This document shows, in pieces, positions 56,738-64,000 of a DNA stretch of 64,000 nucleotides. Position numbers and translations under genes: made by a program. This DNA comes from Leptospira dzoumogneensis (lineage in GTDB: Bacteria; Spirochaetota; Leptospiria; Leptospirales; Leptospiraceae), in the NCBI RefSeq assembly GCF_004770895.1, contig NZ_RQHS01000005.1:62001-126000 (forward strand). The letters run 5' to 3'. Position 1 is the first letter of the stretch, and each line of letters opens with the position of its first letter. Below the pieces are notes generated by a model. It saw nothing but the letters and a program-made list of their open reading frames with translations. It was not told the DNA's origin and did no database searches.

Positions 56738-57856
56738 ATGAGTGACAAAAGTTACTACGATATCCTCGGAGTTTCCAAATCCGCGACTGATGAAGAGATC
56801 AAGTCCGCGTATCGGAAGTTAGCTATTAAATATCACCCCGATAAGAATCAGGGTGATAAAGCTGCTGAAGAGAAATTTAAGGAAGCTACCGAGGCCTACG
56901 AAGTTTTAAGGGACGCTAATAAACGCCGCATGTACGACCAGTACGGCAAGGCCGGAGTGGGTGCAGGCGCTCAAGGCGGATTTGGAGGAGGAGCATATAC
57001 TGACTTCTCCGATATCTTCGGTGATTTCGGAGATATTTTCGGCGACTTCTTCGGAGGAGGAAGAGCTGGAGGCGGCGCTCGCAGATCCGGTCCTCAACGT
57101 GGCTCAGACCTTCGTTATAATTTAGAAGTTTCCCTCGAAGACGCTGCTCTTGGCAGGGAATATAAAATCGAAATTCCAAGACTAGAAACCTGTGTAGATT
57201 GCGGAGGTTCCGGTGCGAACAAGGGAAGCACTCCTGCTACTTGTCCGGACTGCGGCGGCTCAGGCCAGATACGTAGATCACAGGGATTCTTCTCCGTTGC
57301 AACTACATGCGGTACTTGTCGTGGAAAAGGAACAATCATCTCTAATCCATGCAAGACCTGTCATGGACAAGGCCTGGTAGAAAAAAGACGTACCATCAAT
57401 ATTAAGATCCCACCTGGTATCGAATCCGGCAGCAGACTAAAAGTTTCCGGAGAAGGGGAAGCAGGACCTAACGGTGGTCCTCATGGTGATCTATATGTGG
57501 TAACACATATTAAGAAACACGAATTATTCGAACGCCAAGCAAACGACTTGATCTTGAATAAAAAGATCAGCCTAACTCAAGCAATCTTAGGCGGGGACAT
57601 CGAAGTCCCAACCATAGACGGCAAAAAGGTGAAGATGAAAATTCCGGAAGGAACCGAGTCAGGCCAGGTGTTCCGTTTGAAAGGTCATGGAATTCCGTAT
57701 CTAGGCGGATATGGAAAAGGGGACCAACATGTGATCGTTCGCATCGAGATCCCTAAAAAACTGACTAGACGACAAAGAGAATTGATCGAAGAATTTGCCC
57801 GTGAGTCCGGAGAATCCGTTTCCGGTTCCAAGGGTAAAATTTTTACGAATAAGTAA
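56738..57856 (+). CDS. dnaJ: Chaperone DnaJ (Hsp40)
   Basis: Co-chaperone that stimulates DnaK ATPase. J domain at 1-70 with YHPDKNQGD (HPD motif), then a Gly/Phe-rich region (about 75-115), a zinc-binding domain with four CxxCxGxG-type motifs ([32 protein letters not shown]), and the C-terminal substrate domains. Length 372 is normal. It follows dnaK by 7 nt and closes the classical part of the operon. Confidence 0.97.
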   Translation: MSDKSYYDILGVSKSATDEEIKSAYRKLAIKYHPDKNQGDKAAEEKFKEATEAYEVLRDANKRRMYDQYGKAGVGAGAQGGFGGGAYTDFSDIFGDFGDIFGDFFGGGRAGGGARRSGPQRGSDLRYNLEVSLEDAALGREYKIEIPRLETCVDCGGSGANKGSTPATCPDCGGSGQIRRSQGFFSVATTCGTCRGKGTIISNPCKTCHGQGLVEKRRTINIKIPPGIESGSRLKVSGEGEAGPNGGPHGDLYVVTHIKKHELFERQANDLILNKKISLTQAILGGDIEVPTIDGKKVKMKIPEGTESGQVFRLKGHGIPYLGGYGKGDQHVIVRIEIPKKLTRRQRELIEEFARESGESVSGSKGKIFTNK

Positions 57857-57877
57857 TATCCACAAAAAGGAAGTTTC

Positions 57878-58837
57878 ATGACTAACAAAGTCAAGATCGG
57901 AGTAATCGGGACAGGCCATATGGGCCAATACCACGTTAACGTGGCGAAAACATTAAGCGATGCGGAGTTGATCGGTATTTACGACTCCGATTCCGAAAGA
58001 GCATCTCAGATGGCGGAAAAACATAAAACTTCCGCCTTCTCCACTGTAGACGATCTGATCAAACATACTGATTCTGTGATCATCGCTGTGCCTACATTCT
58101 TACATCATGAAATCGGTAAGAAGGCGCTTCTTGCAGGAAAACATGTTTTGGTGGAAAAGCCGATCGCAGAAACTTTAGAACAAGCAAAAGAGCTAGTGGA
58201 TCTTGCTTCTAAAAACAATTTGGTCTTACAAGTAGGTCACGTTGAACGTTTTAACGGAGCGGTTCTTGAACTCGGAAAGATCGTGACTGAACCTTTATTG
58301 ATCGAATCCAGAAGACTAGCCCCTTTTAATCCTAGAATTAAGGATGTGGGAGTAGTTCTGGATATGATGATCCACGATATAGATATCGTTTTGAATCTTG
58401 TAAAATCTCCCGTCAAATATCTAAGTGCAGTGGGGACCAAAGTGGTTTCCGGTCACGAAGATATTGCATCCGTTATTCTCCATTTCGAGAACGGCGCGAT
58501 CGCGAATATTTCCGCGAGCAGAAATACACAATCCAAAATTCGGACCCTGAATATCACTCAGAAAGACGTGTACATCACATTGGATTTTAGCGACCAAGAG
58601 ATCGAGCTTCATAGGCAAGCGACTTCGGACATCCTGCTTAGGACCGGAGAGATCAAATATCGCCAAGAATCCATCGTTGAAAAGATCTTTGTTCACAAGG
58701 ATAATCCTTTAAAACAGGAACATGAACATTTTGTAAAATGTATCCTGAAAGAAACGGAACCTTTAGTGGATGGAAGATCCGATATCCAAACTCTGGAAAT
58801 CGCGTACAGAATTTTGAAAGAGATACATAAAAACTGA
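57878..58837 (+). CDS. Gfo/Idh/MocA-family oxidoreductase
   Basis: NAD(P)-dependent dehydrogenase of unknown substrate. It has the dinucleotide motif IGVIGTGHMGQYHV (about 6-19) and EKPIAETLEQAK, the GFO motif EKP with its catalytic Lys. The C-terminal beta-sheet domain is typical (HENGAIANISASR-like). Length 319 is usual. It starts 21 nt after dnaJ with GGAAG upstream, so it may be read through from the heat-shock operon. Sugar or inositol-type substrates are common in the family, but none can be assigned. Confidence 0.85.
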   Translation: MTNKVKIGVIGTGHMGQYHVNVAKTLSDAELIGIYDSDSERASQMAEKHKTSAFSTVDDLIKHTDSVIIAVPTFLHHEIGKKALLAGKHVLVEKPIAETLEQAKELVDLASKNNLVLQVGHVERFNGAVLELGKIVTEPLLIESRRLAPFNPRIKDVGVVLDMMIHDIDIVLNLVKSPVKYLSAVGTKVVSGHEDIASVILHFENGAIANISASRNTQSKIRTLNITQKDVYITLDFSDQEIELHRQATSDILLRTGEIKYRQESIVEKIFVHKDNPLKQEHEHFVKCILKETEPLVDGRSDIQTLEIAYRILKEIHKN

Positions 58838-58846
58838 TCGGGTAGT

Positions 58847-59401
58847 ATGGAAAACGGATTCAGCGGGAAAGTATTAATCTCTAATTCATCTATTGTAACG
58901 GATTATTTCAATCGTACGGTGATCCTAATGGTGGAACACGATCAATCAGGTGCATTCGGTCTTGTGCTGAATAAGAAGATGGATGTCGCATTGAGCGAAG
59001 TGATCCAAGGAATTCCGGAAGGAATCGACGGTTCTTCTCCGATCTATTCCGGAGGCCCTGTTGATCCTACGTTTGTTTCTATTCTTCATGATAATCCTAA
59101 ATTAAAACAACCCGGGATCGAAGTTATCCCCGGTGTGTTTCTTGCCAGAAGTTTCGAAGCTCTGGTGGAACTATTAGAACATCCTGATAAAACAAAGTTT
59201 AACGTATACCAAGGATATTCCGGTTGGGGAGCTTCTCAATTAGAGGGTGAGATGGAACGTAAATCTTGGGTGGTTCACGATCCGAATGCTGAGTGGATCT
59301 TTACTGAAGATCCGGAGGCAACTTGGCAGGAAGCCTTAAAGAGCAAAGGTGGATTGTATAAGTATTTCGTGGAACATACTAAAGATCCGATGTTGAACTA
59401 A
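58847..59401 (+). CDS. YqgE/AlgH family protein
   Basis: A 184-residue protein of the YqgE/AlgH (DUF179) family: GKVLISNSSIVTDYFNRTVI, VEHDQSGAFGLVLNK, YSGGPVDPTFVSILH and YSGWGASQLEGEM are the conserved blocks. Structural family known, cellular role poorly defined. It begins 9 nt after the dehydrogenase and ends 1 nt before the next gene, so all are in one transcript. Confidence 0.9.
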   Translation: MENGFSGKVLISNSSIVTDYFNRTVILMVEHDQSGAFGLVLNKKMDVALSEVIQGIPEGIDGSSPIYSGGPVDPTFVSILHDNPKLKQPGIEVIPGVFLARSFEALVELLEHPDKTKFNVYQGYSGWGASQLEGEMERKSWVVHDPNAEWIFTEDPEATWQEALKSKGGLYKYFVEHTKDPMLN

Positions 59402-59402
59402 G

Positions 59403-59915
59403 ATGATCTCTTCTTTGATCGGAACGGAAATTTTAGCCGGCATGATCACTCCGGCCGTTTTGATTTCGGCCAGTGCGAGTTTGATCTTTTCTACTGCGAA
59501 CCGTTTGGGTAGAATATTCGATCGAGTTAATTTACTCAAAAATGAGATAGAAGGTGTCGTGGACGGAAAACTTTCTTTTCCGGAAGAACGACAAGCATAT
59601 CTAAGAAGACAATTAAAGATCCAAAAGAAAAGAGCGAATCTGATCCAAAGGTCTATGGCTGCACTTTATACTGCGACTTTGTTTTTTGTTTCTTCCAGTT
59701 TGAGTCTGGGGATTATAGTAGCTATATCGAGCCCGGCGTCTTGGATTGCTACCGGACTCGCTTTGATCGGCGGGATTTTTTTGTTTATAGCAAGCAGTCT
59801 TTTACTGTACGAAAGCCGTTATAATTTGAATTTTATCCAAGGCCAGATAGAATTTGCGGAATTTCTGGAAGATAAAGTGGAGAAGAAGTCCGACAGTCCT
59901 TCCTCCAAAAGATAG
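59403..59915 (+). CDS. DUF2721 membrane protein
   Basis: A 170-residue protein with an N-terminal hydrophobic segment (ILAGMITPAVLISASASLI), then the characteristic TANRLGRIFDRVNLL, a charged helical segment with RRQLKIQKKRANLIQRSM, and two further helices (about 85-106 and 112-133). This is the DUF2721 pattern; function is unknown. It starts 1 nt after the yqgE stop. Confidence 0.83.
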   Translation: MISSLIGTEILAGMITPAVLISASASLIFSTANRLGRIFDRVNLLKNEIEGVVDGKLSFPEERQAYLRRQLKIQKKRANLIQRSMAALYTATLFFVSSSLSLGIIVAISSPASWIATGLALIGGIFLFIASSLLLYESRYNLNFIQGQIEFAEFLEDKVEKKSDSPSSKR

Positions 59916-59924
59916 GAGTCCTAT

Positions 59925-60212
59925 TTGAAAAAGGTTTTATATTCACTTTCTATCATATTCTTTTTAGGCTCTGCCGGATTTATCCAAAATCTTTCTGCAG
60001 ACGGTTGTTATCTTTGTTCCGTAAATAGTTCGGATGCTTGCAGGGACTATTGCAGATTTTCAGGATCCGATTCCTTCGACACAAGAAAACGTTGTGAGAC
60101 TAAGGGATGTAAGATCACAGGAACCGCGGCCTGTCCGACCGCTTCTAATTATAAGGTTTGTTCTGTGAGAGTTGATTTGAAACCGGCAGATCTACTTGCC
60201 GGTCGGAAATAA
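59925..60212 (+). CDS. Cysteine-rich exported small protein
   Basis: A signal peptide (KKVLYSLSIIFFLGSAG, cleaved near LSA) precedes a ~70-residue mature protein with eight cysteines (in DGCYLCS, DACRDYCR, KRCETKGC, TAACPT and YKVCSV), enough for four disulfides. The start is TTG 59925 with GGAG 7 nt upstream. I know no family. Compact, disulfide-rich secreted proteins can be receptor ligands, protease inhibitors or lytic peptides, but nothing here shows which. It follows the DUF2721 gene by 9 nt. Confidence 0.6.
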   Translation: MKKVLYSLSIIFFLGSAGFIQNLSADGCYLCSVNSSDACRDYCRFSGSDSFDTRKRCETKGCKITGTAACPTASNYKVCSVRVDLKPADLLAGRK

Positions 60213-60223
60213 TTTATTTCATC

Positions 60224-60284
60224 CTACAGGCGCTTTCTAACTGATGCACCATTCACCACACTACAGGCGCATCCCATACCATTC
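60224..60284. repeat. Short degenerate direct repeats between convergent genes
   Basis: CTACAGGCGC occurs at 60224-60233 and again at 60261-60270. ACCATTC occurs at 60248-60254 and 60278-60284. A quasi-palindrome with CCGG at both ends follows at 60305-60330. No T-run makes it a terminator. Confidence 0.45.
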
Positions 60285-60337
60285 TGCACCGTTATCTAGT
60301 GAACCCGGCCGTTCGATATTCGACGACCGGTCCTAAC

Positions 60338-62878
60338 TTAAACTTCCTTCAGATATAAAGTAGGACTTCTTTTCCATTCGCCTCTTAAGGCACCGAAATA
60401 CATTCCTACTACTGCGATATTCAGAGAAATATAAAAGATACCTATTTCTAACCAAGGAATACTTGCCTGTATTTCGAATATGATCTCAGACATATAAGAA
60501 GAAACTCCCCAAACCAAAACAAAAGCCAACACGAAAGATAGATTCGCTAAAAGTAAAGACTCCGCCAGAAAGTATTTTCGTAAGAATGTTTTGGTTCCGC
60601 CAATGATCCGAAGAAGAGAAGTTTCTTCTAATCTTTCCTTTCTACTTAATTCTAAGGAAGAAAGTATCAATAGAAGAGAAGATAGAACGATCAGTCCCGT
60701 CATCCAACGGATCGCAAAGGACATCTTTTCTAAAATTCCTAAGAAAGATTGAACTGCCTTTTCGGTATCTACGATCGTAAGATTCGGAAATTCATTCGAT
60801 AATTCTTTTTGGAGAGAATATCTGGAGTCGGAAGATCCCAATAAAAACGAACTTAAGTAAAACTTAGGAGCCTTTTCCAAAATCCCTTTTGAAAATAGGA
60901 CCACGAAGTTCGGTCTCATGTCCGACCAGTTGACCGTTCTGAAATTTCGAATGGTTCCGGTGACTTCTACCCCGCCAATGGAAAAGGAAAGTTTATCTCC
61001 TAGATCCACTTTTAAGTTTTTAGAAAATTCTTTTTCAACCGAGATTTGATCCTCTTCTCCCTTTCTCCAAAAATCTCCATCTGTAACTTTTTCAGTGGGG
61101 TATAAATTCTCCCTATAAGATAAGAAATATTCTCTGGTCCTTGCAGTGGATCTCCAATCTCTTCTGAGAGCGGAAAGTTCCATATCTTCCTTTTTAACAA
61201 GTTCTCCGTTTACATGAGTGAGCCTTGCTCCGATCACAGGTGCGGTTAAAAGTTTTTCTACTTTATATTTCTCGGCCGTCTGTTGGAAACTTTCCAGTTG
61301 TTCCGGTCGTATATCCAACACGAACATATTCGGTCTTCTTTCCTTATCTTTTGCACCGCTATACTCTAATAAGCTATCGCTTAGAAAAATGCTGAGCAAT
61401 AGAACGAAAACGGAAGAACCAAGTCCTACAGAAACCCAAGAAAGTCCTGTTCTAGGTCTATCTAGTTTTCTTAATGCCATTCTTACACTTGCGGAGAATT
61501 CGGATCTTTGTAATAAAAACCGGATCGCAAAACGGATCCCTAAAATCCCGAGATAAACAACCACAGGTAAGAAGAGTAGAGTTGCACAAAGTATCAACCC
61601 TTTGATCCAATCTCCGGTTTCCCACCAAGCTAATACAAAAAATAATCCGAACACTGCAATGAACGAGATGGATTGTTTTAATTTCAGTTTCGGAACGGAA
61701 GAAAGTTCATTTGCAAAATCCGATTTAAGAGCATACATCGGACTTAGGTTTCTCGTAGCGGAAAGACTTTCCCAAGCGGAAACCAATGGAACTACCCAAG
61801 CTAGAACAAAAGCCCAGAAAAATGCTTTTAGATCCGGGATTAATTTCGGTTCAAAAATGAATTCCTTATCCGCCATATTCGGGATCTGAGTTTGTAAAAA
61901 ACTTCCGAATAAAAATCCGAATATCGCTCCGATCGTGGATAATATTAGAAGTTCGGAAAGTACAAGACCTAAAACTAAGTTCGGTCCGGCTCCTAAACAT
62001 TTATACACTGCGAATGTAGAGGATTTTGCTCTTACAACCGCTCTGCTTGTAAGAAGGATAGAGATCCCTCCCAAGAAGAATGCGCATAATGCCAATAAGG
62101 AAAAGAAATCTAATGTGTTCGTAAGGAACTTTTGGGATCCTGAATTTGCTTCCGTACTTTCGTATAGGATCAGATCGTTTTTGGCGAATTCTGAAAATTT
62201 ACTCTTTTTGAATGCACTTGCGTCCGTTCCGTTTGGTAGAAGGATCGGCACCTGGTAACTGATCCTAGAACCTCTCTGCTCTAATCCTGTTTCCGCTAAA
62301 GATCCCTTTTTTATAATGGAACTTGGGGCCATGGAGAGAAAATTCCCCGCCATTCCCGGTTCTTTTAAGATACTCCCTTTTAATACGAAGTTACTTTCTC
62401 CTAATTGGACCTTGGAGCCTATCTTAAGCTTTAAGTTTTTGATCAGCCCGCTTTCTAAAAGTATTTCACCCGGTTTTAATTTGCGAAAAAGGCCTTTAGG
62501 TTCGGTTTCTAATTCGCCAAAATAAGGATAATCTCCTTGGATTGCTTTGATCAAAGATAAGCTGGAATCCTGGGAATCAGGGTTTCGGAGCATAGAAGGG
62601 AACTGTACTAATTCGGATAATTTGCTTCCTTTTGGCAATTCCTTCCAAAGAAACGCTGTTTGTTCAGAGGTAAGCGGAGAAGGGCTCGTAACCACCAGAT
62701 CCGAACCCATGATGTTTTTGGCTTCTCTGATGATAGAAGAGGTAAATTGGTCCCTATAAGAATGAACTGCAAGTACAGCTCCAGTCCCGATTGTGATTGC
62801 AAGTATGATCTGTAAGGAAGAAGTCTTTTTAGAAAAGATCTCTCTGAACATTACCCTTAGAAAAAATCTAATATTCAT
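60338..62878 (-). CDS. Large FtsX-like ABC transporter permease
   Basis: An 846-residue permease with ~10 helices: one at the N-terminus (LQIILAITIGTGAVLAVHSY), a block around 250-440, and the final four, with two large extracytoplasmic domains. The double FtsX arrangement (SRAVVRAKSSTFAVYKCLGA near the middle and EETSLLRIIGGTK near the end) matches the YbbP type. Partners with the ATPase gene just upstream, whose stop overlaps this ATG by 4 nt. Substrate unknown; YbbAP-like systems are linked to lipid or lipoprotein handling. Confidence 0.87.
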   Translation of the reverse strand: MNIRFFLRVMFREIFSKKTSSLQIILAITIGTGAVLAVHSYRDQFTSSIIREAKNIMGSDLVVTSPSPLTSEQTAFLWKELPKGSKLSELVQFPSMLRNPDSQDSSLSLIKAIQGDYPYFGELETEPKGLFRKLKPGEILLESGLIKNLKLKIGSKVQLGESNFVLKGSILKEPGMAGNFLSMAPSSIIKKGSLAETGLEQRGSRISYQVPILLPNGTDASAFKKSKFSEFAKNDLILYESTEANSGSQKFLTNTLDFFSLLALCAFFLGGISILLTSRAVVRAKSSTFAVYKCLGAGPNLVLGLVLSELLILSTIGAIFGFLFGSFLQTQIPNMADKEFIFEPKLIPDLKAFFWAFVLAWVVPLVSAWESLSATRNLSPMYALKSDFANELSSVPKLKLKQSISFIAVFGLFFVLAWWETGDWIKGLILCATLLFLPVVVYLGILGIRFAIRFLLQRSEFSASVRMALRKLDRPRTGLSWVSVGLGSSVFVLLLSIFLSDSLLEYSGAKDKERRPNMFVLDIRPEQLESFQQTAEKYKVEKLLTAPVIGARLTHVNGELVKKEDMELSALRRDWRSTARTREYFLSYRENLYPTEKVTDGDFWRKGEEDQISVEKEFSKNLKVDLGDKLSFSIGGVEVTGTIRNFRTVNWSDMRPNFVVLFSKGILEKAPKFYLSSFLLGSSDSRYSLQKELSNEFPNLTIVDTEKAVQSFLGILEKMSFAIRWMTGLIVLSSLLLILSSLELSRKERLEETSLLRIIGGTKTFLRKYFLAESLLLANLSFVLAFVLVWGVSSYMSEIIFEIQASIPWLEIGIFYISLNIAVVGMYFGALRGEWKRSPTLYLKEV

Positions 62879-63594
62879 TTTTTCTTCCTAGATACTGTTT
62901 TCTTAGAGGAAGTTTTAGGCTTTGCACCGCTCAAAATCACTCCGTCTCTCATTTCTAAGATCCTATCCGCCATGGAGGCAACCTTAGGATCATGAGTAAC
63001 AACTAACAAAGTGGATTTGCGGTCTCTATTTAGTTGCTTGAGAAGGGACATTATATTTTCACCATTCTTCTTATCTAAGTTTGCAGTAGGTTCATCCGCA
63101 AAAAGAAGTTTAGGTTCATGTATAAAAGAACGAGCGATCGCCACTCTCTGCTCTTCTCCGCCTGAAAGTTGGCTTGGAAAGTTATGCGCTCTATGCGCGA
63201 TACCTACCTTCTCCAGCCAATACATTGCTTTTTCATGTATTACTTTTTCTGAAAGTTTTGTCGTCAGAGCAAGGGGGAGTGAAACGTTCTCTAAGGCGTT
63301 TAACGTCTTGATCAGTTGAAAATTTTGGAATACAAATCCTATTTTTTCTCCTCTGATCTTTGCCAATTCGTCTTCCGACTTATCAAATAGAGATATTCCA
63401 TCCAGAAGTACGGATCCTGAATCGGCTTTATCTAATCCGGCCGAAACGGCGAGCAATGTAGACTTGCCTGAACCGGAAGGACCGATCACTGCAACGAATT
63501 CTCCGGACTTTACTTGGAATGAAACATCTTTTAATACATTAAATGTTTGGTCTGCAACTGTGTAAGACTTGTTTAATCCTGATATTGATAACAA
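62875..63594 (-). CDS. ABC transporter ATP-binding protein (YbbA/LolD-like)
   Basis: ATPase with Walker A GPSGSGKST, signature QLSGGEEQRVAI, Walker B LLFADEP followed by TANLD, and H-loop VTHD. The basic C-terminal tail (KKTVSRKKK) is unusual. I chose the TTG at 63594 because AAGGAAGG lies 7 nt upstream; a GTG at 63636 has no ribosome-binding site. It shares an ATGA-type overlap with the permease, so translation is coupled. Confidence 0.88.
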   Translation of the reverse strand: MLSISGLNKSYTVADQTFNVLKDVSFQVKSGEFVAVIGPSGSGKSTLLAVSAGLDKADSGSVLLDGISLFDKSEDELAKIRGEKIGFVFQNFQLIKTLNALENVSLPLALTTKLSEKVIHEKAMYWLEKVGIAHRAHNFPSQLSGGEEQRVAIARSFIHEPKLLFADEPTANLDKKNGENIMSLLKQLNRDRKSTLLVVTHDPKVASMADRILEMRDGVILSGAKPKTSSKKTVSRKKK

Positions 63595-63761
63595 CTGATC
63601 ACCTTCCTTTCGTTTTGACTGACCTAAACTCGGCACTTGACAGGAAATTAATTTCTACCTGAAAAAAACCACACTTGAAAATCTATTCCAAATAAAACCG
63701 CGCTCAGAATTTTTTTAAAAAAAATTGCAGTCATTTTCACAAACTTCCAACCTAATTTTTT

Positions 63762-63790
63762 TTGACTCTAGAGTGAGCCGATTTTATAAA
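63762..63790 (+). promoter_or_regulatory. Near-consensus sigma-70 promoter with structured leader
   Basis: TTGACT (63762-63767) and TATAAA (63785-63790) with exactly 17 nt between. The ~100-nt leader to the ATG at 63897 has three hairpins: CTCTC/GAGAG, CCGAA/TTCGG, and TATTTAC/GTAAATA. Confidence 0.7.
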
Positions 63791-63896
63791 GTAACTCTCG
63801 ACGTACGGAGAGAAGTTCCGAAAGCAAGTATCAATCTTCGGACTTATTTACACTCCGTAAATAAAAAGACATTCGATGGAATTTTCTGGGAGCAAA

Positions 63897-64000
63897 ATGC
63901 AATTATTAGCAGTGACGGATTTGAACGAAGAAGAAGCGGAACTTACACAAGCGCAAAGTAAGCAATATACATGCAAGGGATGCGGTAAAGAAACACCGAA
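63897..64000 (+). CDS. Start of a zinc-ribbon protein gene (truncated by window end)
   Basis: ATG 63897 with GGGAG 5 nt upstream begins MQLLAVTDLNEEEAELTQAQ and continues KQYTCKGCGKETP, where CKGC gives a likely Cys-x2-Cys zinc knuckle. Only 34 residues are visible, so the family cannot be named. A strong promoter and a structured 5' leader precede it. Confidence 0.55.
   Translation, partial: MQLLAVTDLNEEEAELTQAQSKQYTCKGCGKETP

Noticed and set aside
63725..63961. A 78-residue frame overlapping the promoter and zinc-ribbon start
   Set aside because: It starts upstream of the promoter and overlaps the better-supported ATG at 63897 in another frame.

Overview
The window is ordinary chromosomal DNA of a spirochaete and almost certainly belongs to the genus Leptospira. 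The evidence is periplasmic-flagellum genes (flgB, flgC, fliE), a P83/100-family antigen, many lipoproteins with a relaxed spirochaetal lipobox, a DUF1564-type protein (a leptospiral family), an hrcA-grpE-dnaK-dnaJ operon with a CIRCE operator, and many TPR proteins. By eye the base composition looks richer in G+C than the pathogenic L. interrogans group, which would fit one of the other Leptospira clades; that is inference. I saw no insertion sequence, prophage, CRISPR array, rRNA or tRNA.

Layout. 1-3.9 kb: membrane and tail-anchored proteins of unknown function. 3.9-9.6 kb: a Lol-type ABC exporter (permease and ATPase), then a McsA/McsB-like fusion protein directly ahead of clpC. 9.6-14.3 kb: a TPR protein and mtaB (tRNA ms2t6A), two lipoproteins and a methyltransferase. 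14.4-22.8 kb: exported FN3-like/TPR proteins, an alkaline-phosphatase-superfamily enzyme, a pair of membrane proteins with a sensor-like layout, and a small RHH/PIN toxin-antitoxin pair. 22.7-30.3 kb: a LamG-like exported protein, rpiB, serC, the P83/100 protein, and a membrane-anchored AraC regulator. 30.3-34.1 kb: flgB-flgC-fliE, a STAS protein and a lipoprotein/TPR pair. 34.2-38.4 kb: transhydrogenase subunits PntAB and PntB, queC-queD, a 49-residue gene missed by longer ORF cut-offs, and a CDF metal exporter. 38.5-47.9 kb: family 4 uracil-DNA glycosylase, DUF898, an M48 protease, two lipoprotein hydrolases, a CarF/TMEM189-type desaturase, a hybrid-looking sensor kinase, and msrA. 47.9-52.8 kb: two cyclic-nucleotide-binding proteins, a universal stress protein behind a c-di-AMP riboswitch, ppnP, and a chemotaxis receptor fused to a STAS/SEC14-like domain. 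53.0-60.2 kb: the heat-shock operon, followed by a dehydrogenase, YqgE, DUF2721 and a cysteine-rich exported protein. 60.3-64 kb: a second ABC exporter, and the start of a zinc-ribbon gene behind a strong promoter and a structured leader.

Three items stand out. (i) A single polypeptide joins the second McsA zinc finger to a McsB-type arginine-kinase domain whose second catalytic glutamate seems to be missing, immediately upstream of clpC. (ii) A complete c-di-AMP (ydaO/yuaA) riboswitch, with promoter, aptamer and intrinsic terminator, sits in front of a universal-stress-protein gene. (iii) There is a bacterial homologue of the plasmalogen-forming desaturase CarF/TMEM189. Protein-quality-control genes occur twice in the window (the McsAB-like fusion with ClpC, and HrcA-GrpE-DnaK-DnaJ), but only the second has a visible CIRCE operator.
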